Assembly (NCBI GenBank): GCA_027596075.1
Contig: JADGJC010000017.1
Span: forward strand, 124,001 to 188,000
Direction of reading: 5' to 3'
From: Rhizophlyctis rosea
Lineage: Eukaryota > Chytridiomycota > Chytridiomycetes > Rhizophlyctidales > Rhizophlyctidaceae
DNA: 64,000 nucleotides
The notes under the pieces were generated by a model. That model did no database searches. It was not told the origin of the DNA and saw only the letters and a program-made list of their open reading frames with translations. The position numbers were made by a program, and so were the translations under genes. This document shows positions 34,691 to 46,431 of this stretch, one piece after another; the first letter of the stretch is position 1; every line of letters begins with the position of its first letter.

Positions 34691-37600
34691 TCAACGCGCA
34701 ACCACCGCCGTAGGATTAATCGTAATACTCTTCGTCGTATTATCCGTCTGTATAACACGAAACAACTCACGATCAACACACGCACTCACCAACCACAAAC
34801 AAACAAAACCACAAACCCACCTTATAAATCCCCACCAACCGATCCGCCAACTCAAACATATTATTCCTCAAACTAATAATCACAAACTGCGCATTCTTCG
34901 TCCTCTCCTTGATATAGTTCGCCACAATCGACACGTTCCGGAAATCCAACGCCGCGTCAATCTCGTCCATGACGTACAAAGGCGTCGGTTTGAAGTGGTG
35001 CAATGCAAAGACGAGTGCTAGAGAGCTGAGGGTCTGAGGATCGATCAAATAACAGGAAGGGCTGTGAGCATGTTGCGACGGAATGTTATGTGATGCAAAA
35101 GTATGTTGTTTCAGCCTTACCTTCTCCCCACCCGACAAATTCGAAATATTCTTCCAACTCTTCTTCGGCGGCATGACACTGAAGATGATCCCCTCAGAGA
35201 ACGGGTCCAAACTGTCCACGAGTTCCAATTCCGCATTGCCTCCCAATGTAATCATCTGCACCATCGGACGTCAATGGCATTCGAAATGATCCATAACAAC
35301 TACTCCTGCATCAAATCCATACCTGATACATCTCCTTCAACTTCTGCGAAATAGCTGTAAAACCCTCCATAAACTCCACCAACCGCTTATTCCTCAAATC
35401 ATCATACGTCTGCTTCGCTCCATCCCGTTCCGCAGTGATTTCCTCCAAATCCTTCGCCCGCGACAGGTACGTATCCAACTTCGCCTTGTACTCGGCGAGA
35501 ACAGCAAGATTCGGTGTTCCCTTGTCGAGTTTAGCTGCACAACGAAATGAGAAAACTGCTCGTGACGGGATCCGGAAATTTTCTGGCATCCAAACAAACC
35601 TTGCAACCCAGCGATCTCCCTCTCCAATACCTCCGGGTTCAACTCCTCCAGCTCCTCCTCCGTATACCTTTTCAAGGGCTCAACCTCCTCCTCCTCATAC
35701 CCAGTAACCTGCAGCTCAAACTTATCGATCGCCTTCTGCCAATTCTGGATCTCCCGCAGATTGGAGTTCAACATTTCTTTCGCTTTGTCTAGCTGGTTCT
35801 TCACATCCACCTACGGCCAACACGGTTTTCATGAGTTGCGCGTATACAATACATACACGGGTACATGATCTTTCATACCTCAACCTTCCGCATCTCATTA
35901 ACAGTCTCTTCCCGTTGGTTCAACTCAGCTTTCAGAGATTCAAGTTCATCTTCCTTCTCCCGCATCACCTGCACCCGGACAGTCAGCCTGACACTCCACC
36001 ATATAAATAAGCAACCACCACACCAACCTCCTTAGCCTCATTAACCCTCTGCCTCAAATCCCTAGCCCCACTCATCTGCCCTTCCAACTCCCCCCTGACC
36101 CCCTCCAAAAGCCCCAACGTCTCCTGCCCCTCGTGCTCCTTCTTCGCAATCCCCGCCATAACCTTCCCCAGATTCTTCTTCCTCGTCGTTCTCTCAGCCT
36201 GCAACTTCGTAATCGCCCCCCTCACACCCTCAATCTGCTCATTAATCCCATCGCATTTCGCCTTCTGCACCCGCAACTTGACGCCACCGACTTCCATAAT
36301 CTTTTCGTGGAGTTGTTTAATCTCGTCCTCGATGATCGAGGCGGAGCGTTGGTACTTTTCCATTTCGTGCGTGTGGAGGGCGATGACGCGTTTGAGTTCT
36401 TCCATGCGTTGGAGGTCTGAAGCGTCGGGTTGGAGGTTTTGGTTTCTGTAAACATTGTACGGACGGTAAGAATAGGATCGAAAGTGATTCTCGTTCGATG
36501 CAACGTTACCTCAAATCCTGCAAATTCCGCTTCGCATCCTCATACCGAGCCCCAATCGCCTCAACCTCCATATCCAATTTCTTATACTCCATCTCCAACG
36601 GCGGGATCTGATCCCGAAGCGCCTTCAATTCCTGTTCCGCCTTAGCTCTCGCCTCCGACACAGACCGCAACTCCTTCTCCAACTCTTCCCTTGACTTTTC
36701 CAACTCCACAGCCTTCTGCGGATCAACATCAGCAGCCGCAAACTTGGAGCTCATCCCGCCGCGTTGCGGTGCCGACCCTCCTCCACTCATGGTACCGGAA
36801 GTATCAATGAGTTGCCCATCCAACGTCACCACCCGATACCGCTTGGCCCCAAAAGCAATCCGGTTGGCTTGCTGCAAGTCTTTGGCGACGAGGGTATCCT
36901 GGAGGGCCTGGTAAAACGCCGGCGCAAACTTTTGGTGCTTCGGTTGGATCAAGTCGAAGAGTCTTGGGACATTCTCCGGTGTTTGGATCGGGGACATGTC
37001 CCATTGACGGAGTTTGTCCAGACAGATAAATGTAGCTCTTCCGAGATTCTGCTGTTTGAGGAACTCAATGCACTGCTGCCCAGACTCTACCGTGTCGACT
37101 ACGATGGATTGAAGGGCGCCGCAGGCGGTGGTGATTGCAACATCGAACCGGTCGTCAATAACTCCCAAATCACCTAATCTTCCCTGTTGTATTTCCTCAG
37201 TACGAGCAATTGACTTCAACTATAACTCAGCATGAGGAACTTACGCAAACGCCGTGCAAGCGCCCTGATTTGCTCTGTTGCATGATGCTGACATGCAGCT
37301 TCCCTCGTGCTTGGGCGGCTGAAAGCGATGCCTTGGCCTCATCAACTTGTTGCCTCGCACTGCTAAGAGCTTCTTTCAGAGCGTTCTCCTTTTCAACAAT
37401 TTTCTGTGGTGGGAGAAGATGAGATTGCAATGCTCACTATTGCCTAAGCAAGTGCCTGCATGCCATACCGCAAGCTGCTTTTCTCTCGCTTTAGCCTCGT
37501 CAGTAAGCCCTTGGCCATGCTTTTGCCTGGCAGCAAGTTCTGCAGTCTGATATCATCATCATTAATCACCGTCCTATGAAAAGAATACAGAGCTATTACA

Positions 37601-39618
37601 CACCTTCTGTTGCCCAGCCTCCTTGAGTGTCCTCACTTCAGCTTCAGCCTCCGTCAATGCCGACCTAGCCGATTCCACCCGTTCCTGGAGTATTTTGAAC
37701 TCGGATTCTGCAACATCGATAGCAGCTTGCTTCCCGTTGATCTTGTCGGACCATGGTGCTAAGGACTGCTGCTTCTGTTCAATCTGTTTTTGGAAGCCCT
37801 CCGTCTTGCCTGAACAAAGTGCGTCAGGTGCCTCGTCCGTTATGGTGAGAACAAGTTTCAATCCTCTTACCCTTCAGACTTTCACGAATCTCGTCCAAAA
37901 GTTTGTCTTCCACAACTAGACGTTGCGTAAGGCCCTCCAATTCTTGATTTGCCTTAAGCAGATCCGAATCAAAATTCTGCATCCATGTCTCATGTTCGGA
38001 TCGTGAAAGTTTATCCTATATGGCGGAGTTGAGGTTTTCGCCCCACCATCCTCTCCGAAACGGCAACTTCCCGCACCTGATGTAAGGCCTTTTCCAACTT
38101 CTTCAACTTCGCAGTCAAATGCTTCTCCTTCTCTTTCAGCTCGACCTCCGCCCGATCAAACTTCTGCAACTCCTTTCGCACGGCCTCGGCTTTGGTCGCC
38201 AAATCCTGCGTTGTTGGTCAACTACCACACCAGCAACGCACCAGCAAAAACATGGATCAACTTACGTCATACACTCTCTGCGACATGTTGTACGTTTTTT
38301 CGACGGCTTTGATTTCAGTCAATAGCTCGGCATATTTCGCCTTCTCTTCCGCCAATCTCGCACTCAGTGCCGTCTGTAGATACAGATCAGTCTCCTTCCC
38401 TGCAGACAATCATACACCCCCCGTTCTACCGTTTCCTGTTCTAATTTCGCGGTTTCTTGTTTCCTTTGCATGACTCGCATCTGATAAATTGCATTCTTCC
38501 GTCTCAGCAAGTCATTTTCGGTATTGATGAATTCTTCGGCCTCTTTCTTCTTTGTCTATAAACGCACGTCAGTCATGTGAGCGCAACTTCTTGAACGGCT
38601 GATGCCTTACCTCCAGACTGTTCTTATCTTTTTCCACAATCTTCAGGCGGTTGAGCTTCTCACCTCGCTCCTCGTTCAAACGATCGACACTTGCATTCGC
38701 CTCCTCAATAGGTTGTTTGTAAACGGATGTCCCAATGATATCCTCCAAATACTCCAACAGCCCGTCCTCATGCTCATTGGGTGCTTTTGGTTTCATGAGT
38801 GATATAGATTCAACTTCTCCCTGCGTCAAGCGAGTTAGATAGAGTCTGCGCTTATTGACTGACCTCACTCTACCTGTAGGATGAGGAAACGCTTATGGTC
38901 CAAATCCACTCCTTTCGCCTTTAGCAGTTGTGTGACCTCCGTAAAGTTACTAGAGCGGCCGTTGATTCTATATACGCTTTTGTCTGCTGCCTTTTCTCCG
39001 ACACCCTTCTCGACAGTTCGGGAAATGATCAGATCCGAATTTGGCACAACTTCGAACCCGTCTGGTCCAGGCTGGATGTGAAGCACCCGAGTTCTGTTTA
39101 TTTACTTTCGGTCGACTGGTAATAAACAAAGAGGCCTACCAGGTCGATGATTTCGCGGAAATGAACTTCGACACTGCAGCTTGTTAGGTGTTGGTAGTTG
39201 GTGGAATTGTGGATCAGTTCGCTCAATTTGCCTTGTCGGATCTTTTTTGCTTTGAAACCAAAGACAAACAATAGCGAGTCGATTACGTTTGATTTGCCAG
39301 ATCCGTTGGGTCCAACTATAGACGTGAATGACTGCCATGAATCAAATATTAGTTTCTTTATTGTGCTGATGGATTGATTCTTTTTACCTTGTGAAAAGGG
39401 CCAATTTCTACTGTTCCAGCGTATGACTTGAAGTTGTTCAGGACCATTTTTGAGATAACCATGCGAGGGGTGCGTATTGACGCAGCAGGGTCTTTAACTA
39501 GAGGCTGCGCTTGGGATGCGCCTGCAAGAGCATCTGGTCGTCGCGCATGGTTGGGCTGCTGTTGTGATGGTTGCGGTGTGGGCCCAGACAGCGATGAAGG
39601 GTGAGCGTGCGACAGCAT
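34691..39618 (-). CDS. SMC4: Condensin subunit SMC4
   Basis: Nineteen exons: 39618-39388, 39331-39140, 39071-38874, 38820-38611, 38555-38430, 38373-38266, 38205-38077, 38015-37871, 37809-37604, 37546-37469, 37403-37245, 37183-36510, 36445-36028, 35968-35879, 35810-35600, 35534-35323, 35255-35121, 35033-34821, 34747-34691 (3792 nt, 1263 aa). SMC4 is an ATPase of condensin. Walker A GPNGSGKS is at 84-91, the ABC signature LSGGEK at 1169-1174, and Walker B YVMDEIDAALD around 1194-1204. The SMC4-specific KGVDLDHKRFLILQGEVE distinguishes it from SMC1-3. Two long coiled coils flank a hinge (GRLGDLGVIDDRFDVAITTA) whose exit shows TSGTMSGGG. The largest exon, 674 nt, holds the hinge. The start at 39618 is the first ATG of the frame; a disordered Pro/Gln-rich head precedes the ATPase. 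Confidence 0.97.
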
Positions 39619-40115
39619 CGCCACTGCCGTTCTTTTCGGGCGTGGGCGTTGCCAAGCAGTAGATTGTGCGGACTACTCAGGCAAGAGTGGTCGGATGATT
39701 GGTCAAAGATTGGGAAGTCACAACTGGGGTGCGTTTATACTGTGAGAAGTGATAGTGTATTGATACCAAAGTAACGTAGTTCCCAGCCTTTTTGTATATG
39801 TGAAGTTGGCGAGATTGAATCTTTGTCGCGTTGTCTGTTGGGTGGGGACTCAGGAGTGGAATGAGCGCCTGAGGGAAGGGTTTTGAATCTTTGGGTGATT
39901 CTGCAGCTTGTATGTGTCCAGAGTGGTGGACACTTCTGTGGCGTGTGGCACTACCATGACCACCGCCATCTTGCAAGTGCCACTCATGACGCAAAGCCAC
40001 AAACCACTCCTCTTGGGTTTCAACTTGAGTCTCAACTTTTGGAGCTCTGCCGACACACCTGTTCGAGCTGAATTTAGGTCCAGATAACTACGACATTCGA
40101 AGATAGATCACCAGG
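39619..40115. other. Divergent intergenic region, SMC4 / DRG1
   Basis: 497 bp between divergent starts. No motif beyond expected promoters is recognised. Confidence 0.5.
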
Positions 40116-41789
40116 ATGGGTATCACGGAGAAGATAGGTATGGAACACCGGACTCCTTCAGTAGTATGCGCGCAGTGGTAGTGTTTGTCATACTAACGTC
40201 ACTTCATCAAACAACTTCCAGCGGAAATCGAACGCGAAGTATGTTCTTTCTCACCGCTGACACCCTCATTCATATGGTGTTTCTCAAACCGGGTCTGCAA
40301 CGTTGTTGTATAGATTGCGCGAACGCAAAAGAACAAGGCGACAGAGTATCACCTTGGTTTGCTCAAGGCCAAGCTTGCCCGTTACAGGGTAATGCTACTG
40401 GAGCCTACGGGAAAATCAGGACCAAAAGGTGTTGGTTTCGACGTAGTACGGTCCGGCGACGCTCGCGTCGCTCTCATCGGGTATGCGGATGCTCTTGACG
40501 CGTAAATATATAGTCTTAATGTGAATGAACTGTTCTCACTTGACGTTGAAGATTTCCGTCCGTGGGGAAGTCCACCCTACTTTCCAAAACTACCGGAACC
40601 CATTCAGAAGCTGCATCCTACGAATTCACGACTTTGACTTGCATGTGAGTTCCTGGAGTGGGGAACGCACATTGACGGTCATTTGAGATTTTCAATAGTC
40701 CAGGAAAAATAAACTACAATGGCGCACAAATACAACTTTTGGATTTGCCGGGAATCATCGAAGGAGCTGCGCAGGGGAAGGGTCGTGGACGGCAAGGTAA
40801 CTGCCTGGGAAGGCTTATGCGCCCGCTCAAAAACTCAGTCTAATAACCTCATTCTTCAGTCATTGCCGTCGCCAAAACTGCCGATCTAATCCTTATGATG
40901 TTGGACGCCACAAAGGGTCCGCGACAAAGAGAGTTGCTGGAACAGGAACTGGAAGCCGTAGGAATTCGCATCAACACTCACCGACCAAATATCTACTTCA
41001 AAGTGAAAAAGGGTGGCGGCATCTCATTCAACGCCACCTGCAAACTAACATGGCTGAACGAGAAAATGGTATACAACATTCTGCACGATTACAAGGTACG
41101 TTGACAGCCCCCATCCGCCCAGTCAAGAACCATCCCTTCCACCACCTCACACACCAACCCTCCCTCCACTCGACCAGATCCACAACGCCGAAGTCCTCGT
41201 CCGCGAAGACGCAACCGTCGACCAATTCATCGACGTCGTCCTCGGAAACCGCAAATACATCAATTGCGTCTACTGCTACAACAAGATCGACCAAATCTCC
41301 ATCGAAGAAGTCGACCAGCTCGCCCGGCAGGACAATACTGTCGTCGTCTCCTGCGAATCGGATCTGAATATCGAGTACCTCGTCGACCAGATGTGGCATC
41401 ATTTGGATTTGATTAGGGTGTATACCAAGCCTAGAGGACAGGCGCCAGATTTTGAAGGGGGGCTGATTTTGAAGAGGGGGACGACGGTGGAGGGGGTTTG
41501 TAAGTCAATTCATAAAAGTTTGGTGGATGAGTTCAGTGTAGGTGTTTTGCTTGCATTTCGTGACTGACTCAGAGGTGGTTTCCTTGGAATTTGACCATCT
41601 TCACTTTCCAGTATGCGTTGGTATGGGGAACATCAACAAAGCATAGTCCGCAGCGGGTGGGGATCAATCATGTAATGGAGAATGAGGATGTGGTGCAGGT
41701 TGGTTTTTGCATCAGTTTTAAAGGCCTTGACGCATGCACACCGTGCCTGATGGTTTTGCGTCCCCACCTAGATTATGAAGAAGAAATAA
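40116..41789 (+). CDS. DRG1: Developmentally regulated GTP-binding protein DRG1/Rbg1
   Basis: Exons: 40116-40137, 40222-40238, 40314-40480, 40552-40644, 40699-40796, 40860-41095, 41178-41537, 41612-41698, 41772-41789 (1098 nt, 365 aa; human DRG1 is 367). DRG1 is a ribosome-associated TRAFAC GTPase that relieves translational stalling with DFRP1/Tma46. G1 is GFPSVGKST, the switch region YEFTTLT, G3 [20 protein letters not shown], and G4 NKID. The C-terminal TGS domain starts [13 protein letters not shown] and ends ENEDVVQI. The N-terminal helix [19 protein letters not shown] is assembled from three exons, one of 17 nt. The final exon encodes IMKKK. There is no doubt about the family. Confidence 0.97.
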
Positions 41790-42051
41790 GGTTACCTCGA
41801 CTCTTTCCTTGTACATTCTTAAGCAGAAATAGGCGTCGCTTTCCTAGATAGCAATATAGCTAGAGCTGAAAAAAGACCGAAATAGTTCTCAGCTAGAATC
41901 CAAGCATAATTTGATAGCCGCCTGATCTGCACTGTATATCATGTTGTCAATAGAAGCCATGGATTGGTCATCGCCTTCATAAGGGCGATGGGGAAATTCT
42001 CGATAATCATGCTTCCATTATCTATGACTACCTAAATCGGCGGCATCCTAT

Positions 42052-45013
42052 CTAATCCTCGTCATCATCAATCTCAAGCATTTCATCCCCTTCAAACTTG
42101 CGGGTGAGCAATGGACGGATCTGCGGAGGAATGTGTGTTTGAGTTTTGGACTGTTGAGAAGGTGCAGTATTGTTCCGAGTATCAACAACTTACCTGTCGA
42201 TCAAAATATGCCGGTACGATCCCCGGTTGGTGCGCGCGTTGCACCATTCCGAAGTAAGATTCGTATCTGTGTCAATGCAAAAAATGTCAAAATCCATTCC
42301 ACACGCATAAAGAGCAACACCGCAACACTTACGCATTGCCATCGTAGCGACCCAAAGGCGAATTTAGCACAAAGTCCGAGTAGTTGAACGAATCTGTCAA
42401 CGGCACGGCATCCGCCCTAACTTCCCTACACAACCTCGTCACCTCCGCCCGAATCCAATCAATCTGTTCCGGCGTGAAATACCCATACTGCAAAAACGCT
42501 CCCGAATTCTCGCCAATAGTGTACAGCCCATACAACAAACACAGCCTCTCCACCACATCCCTCAACTCCGCCGGCGCCCTCCCCACCGCATCCCGGAACC
42601 GATGGAAGAGATACCCAAAACTATGCATCCGAGCTGCGATCAATCGGGACTGTGAGCATTCCTCGTACGCCTGTTCTTCCTTGAGACCTCGACCAACAGC
42701 AGCCTCAAAATCTTCGCCCGCCTTCTTTACCACGTTCGCTGCAACGAGCCAGAATGCTTCCGCAATGACTTCCAAGGACGCGATGCCGCTCGCGTCCGTG
42801 ACGCTGCAGCGTTTGCCGAGGATGGACTCGATGTTGTTCAGGTATGCTACTCCGCCAGCTTGCTTTTTCCCGGCTTTAGCTTCGCGGTAGCAGCCAACTA
42901 AATATCGTCCCGCTTGAAGTGTGAGGATCGTGTTGTCACCCTGAAACCGGGGTGAGCAAGTCGAAAACCGTACCACACATCATCACCGATCCTACCTCCC
43001 AAGTACAGTGAACAGCAAAATCGCTGTACGTTGACGCCAGGCCGGTGTATGCCGAGTAACCATGTCCACCACATGACTGCCGACACTGATCAATGATGTT
43101 CAAACATGTCCACGTGCAAAACGCCTTCAACCCAGCACTGGTCCCGTGAACCTCCTTCAGCTGTTCCAGTACTTCCTCCTGATCCTTGCTCCCAGGGTGC
43201 AGTGCGTCCAGGCGCACCATCAGACTCTCATAAATGCGATTGACTTCCACAGCGGTGAAGTGCATCGCAAACTGGGGAACAAAGCGTCAAAAAGTGCACA
43301 TGGCGAACGCCACTAGCAATGCAGCTTACCGCCTGCGCAAGCAAGGGCATTAACCGGTACTGATGAATCACGTAATCGAGGATCTTGGTCTCCGGCTCAT
43401 TTGCCTTACTACCAAACTGACGGCGGATAGCTCCATACCGAACGGCGATCGTCAATGCCTTCTTTGCGACATTTCCCGAATCTACTAGGCTGTTATGAAC
43501 TGCGAATAACTACAGCGATCAATAACTGCCGTCGTACCAGTGACCATCGAAACTCTGCCGGAAATCAAAGCTCCATATGCCAATTGTTGGAGAGGCGGCT
43601 CCTTCACATCGCCGCGTCTACTCACTGTGAATAAGGTTGAATAAATCGTCAGACTACAAAAGGCATTGTTGCAATGACACACCTTTCGAATGTTTCATGA
43701 GCATATAGGATCTTGGGATGCGGACATACGTGAACTGAATGTACCCATTGTCTATCCCGTGCCGACCCTGAAAAGAAGAGGATGAATTGCAAGGTCTCGA
43801 CAGGAAGTATCACATGTAAAAGCGAACCCCACCATCTTGGCTCCGATATCGCCAATTACCACTCCCGGTTTGAGCTCGAAAGTCTGCGGGTCACGCAGCG
43901 GCACAATGAACGTCTTCACTCCGTACTTTTTCCCTTTCACAATCAGCTGGGCAAAAACAGCACTGCAGAGAGGTCAGCCAAGTCCTCCGGGCCATGCGAC
44001 CATCAATACGCACGCGTGAGTGGCGGTTTGCGCGGCTCCTCCAATCCACCACTTCGTCGCGGTCAAAGTTGGCGTATGAATGATGAACTCGTCTGCAGCT
44101 TCATCATACGTGGCAGTTGTTTCCAGTCCCGCCACATTTGATCCCTAAAACAAACATCAATGTACGAATTGCCAACATGCCCATTCGCAATAGCTCTTAC
44201 ATGTCCTAACTCGGTCATAGCAAAACATCCTACCATACCATTCAGCGTGACGGCTCCCTTTTGCGCCCAATAGCTGAACTGCTCTGGTGTCGCTTGTCCT
44301 CTCAAAGCGCCGAAGAACAGGCCATAGTGCACACCAATGCGGGTCCACGTTCCTGGATCTAGTACGCTAACTTTCATGTGAGCTTCAATCTTTCTGCATG
44401 TGTCCACATATCATATGTATCCGCACCTGATGATCTCCATCCGCTTCTTGAATGTTTCTTGCGATTCATGTGCAACATAGTATGCGGCGCGGCGAACCTG
44501 ATCTCAGCATGAGTCAAAGCTGGTCCTTCTAACCGAAATGAGCCATATCCCAATCCTACCTTTGCCATTGTTCGTTCCCGTACTTCAGGGAGTGTTATAT
44601 CATGCTGGTCATTGACTTTCATTACAGGATCACGCTCCAGTTGCAGCATAATCTTCTCCTTCAGCTAGTGGGATAGATTGATATCAATCAGGAATCATCC
44701 ACTTGTTACCATAAACCCACTAACCGCAGTCAGTTTCTCGCCCCCGTCCAAAAAATGAGTCATGACTCTGACTGGAAAGCTTGGGTTTGCACGTTCTTGG
44801 GCCAAGGTTTGAGACGGACTGCAAAGTGACCGGCCGCGGCTTAGCCAAAGGCATCGCAAACGACAGATACGTAGCAACCAACCTTGGCAATTTGTTGAAC
44901 TGCTCAACTTCGACGGTCCGCAGACCGTCCCCCACCATCGGCCCCGCTGGTTGCCGCACATCTTCGGGTTGCAGATGGTTCTTCAGGAGAGCGACGCGCT
45001 TTGCTGGAGGCAT
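42052..45013 (-). CDS. Peroxisomal acyl-CoA oxidase with N-terminal PTS2
   Basis: Fourteen exons: 45013-44883, 44818-44725, 44664-44560, 44497-44427, 44366-44201, 44144-44014, 43962-43833, 43767-43683, 43624-43538, 43481-43330, 43271-42996, 42940-42333, 42266-42194, 42120-42052 (2178 nt, 725 aa). This flavoenzyme catalyses the first step of peroxisomal beta-oxidation, making H2O2. Visible blocks: [50 protein letters not shown], and [11 protein letters not shown]. Residues 6-14, RVALLKNHL, match the PTS2 consensus (R/K)(L/V/I)x5(H/Q)(L/A). The C-terminus is acidic (IDDDED), so there is no PTS1. The acceptor before the [15 protein letters not shown] block was chosen as the only one that keeps frame. 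Confidence 0.95.
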
Positions 45014-45456
45014 GTCGGGGGTAGGTAATAAAGCACAGTAACAGACAGTCGGCGTAACAGACTATGAGGAGTCAAAACTATGTAACTCGAGATGCCTCTG
45101 ACCCGGACAAGAAGAACTTATGTGAAGTGGATAAATATCCGTGAGCAAAATTGAATTATGCTTGGGGGAGGAGATACCAAGGTTGGGAGAATGTTCGTCG
45201 CGCTCTTCGGGCCAGAATGCATTCCAATTTAGCCGACATGACGCGTGATCGAACTTGACAAGCCACACTTTCACGCGCGAGAATTAGAGATTGGATCAGC
45301 AAGGGTCCAAGGTTCCGATTGAAATGCGCTGGTCTGACTCATCCTGATTGTGTCCAAAAATATCCTCACCCAAAATCTGGCCCAAAAATTGTTGGTGAAA
45401 ATTTCATACCCTTCCCACAACCCGTTCATTTCCACTGGCAAAGGATATTCACCACC
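45014..45456. other. Divergent intergenic region, acyl-CoA oxidase / EIF1AD
   Basis: 443 bp between divergent starts, presumably two promoters. No specific element is recognised. Confidence 0.5.
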
Positions 45457-46085
45457 ATGGGACGCAAACAAACGGCACGCCAAGTCCTCACCGAACTACC
45501 CGTCCCGACAGAAACCCAACAAGTGGCCAAGGTCTTGGAAACAAGGGGTGGCGGGCTTTACGAGGTGGAATACTACGACTCGCCCGCCGGCCGTGACCCT
45601 CAAAAATGTCTGGTTTCCCTACCGTCCAAGTTTCGGAAACTTATCTGGGTTAAGCGAGGTACTTACATTGACTTGGCTGGAACAACGCTCCTTCCATAAG
45701 GCACTGTACCCGTTAAATACTAAATGACTTCCCCACGAACAGGCAGTTACGTGATATTTGAGGTCCTCGAAGCAAAAACAAAAATAGCAGGAGAAATAGT
45801 CCACGTTCTCTTCCCCGAACATATTAAAAATCTTAGAAATCAGGGTCTTTGGTAAGAATTTCCATCCCAGTCAGTCTCTCAACTCCTCAAGCAGGAAGAA
45901 CTAATGAAAACTTCTACTCGAAAACATTCAGGCCAACACAATTTGACACGCAAGCTGAGGAGGAAGCCACAATCAATTCATCTCAATCTGCCTCCGAGGA
46001 ATCTGACGACAACGACGATCTCCTAATGGCCAACCCCAACCACCGAACATTTTCAGACGACGAGAGCGAAGGTGACGGCGCCTAA
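45457..46085 (+). CDS. EIF1AD-type S1/eIF1A-domain RNA-binding protein
   Basis: Exons: 45457-45658, 45743-45851, 45932-46085 (465 nt, 154 aa). EIF1AD (haponin) is an eIF1A-like OB-fold protein linked in animals to small-subunit ribosome maturation. The family blocks are QQVAKVLETRGGGLYEVE, CLVSLPSKFRKLIWVKRGSY, and VHVLFPEHIKNLRNQGLWP. An acidic Ser-rich tail (ESDDNDDLLMANPNHRTFSD) closely parallels the tail of animal EIF1AD. It differs from true eIF1A, which carries a KK-rich N-terminus and a longer helical C-terminus. The ATG at 45457 lies in strong context (ACCACCATGG). Confidence 0.92.
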
Positions 46086-46431
46086 TCCTACAATTCACCA
46101 CCTCCCACAAAACACAAAATAAGGATCCGCAAAGCACGCGGTACTGCCGAAGACTGTTCAGACTTATCTAACTGGAGATTGGCGATTTGTCTTGCTCGGC
46201 GCCCCATCACGCCGCGGCCATTGATCTCGGAGCTGCTTGCAGCTGCTTGAAGGGATTGGACCTGCGGGAGTGGACATTGGGGTAGTGGAGTTGGGAATAG
46301 TCGTTGGCACTCGTTTAGGGGGGTGTAATTCTCACTACCGTCGTGCGGGATCTGCCTCAGCAATGCAGTCGGTGGCGGTAGGGGGTGGAGGAGAGGAGGT
46401 TGTAGCAAACTATTCTCTCCATTTCTTCGCC
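46086..46431. other. Convergent intergenic tail region
   Basis: 346 bp between the EIF1AD and FNIP ends. No gene is seen. Confidence 0.5.

Noticed and set aside
39072..39120. Alternative acceptors within the second SMC4 intron
   Set aside because: Acceptors upstream of CATCCAG either run into a stop or give a frame that does not read PGPDGFEVVP.
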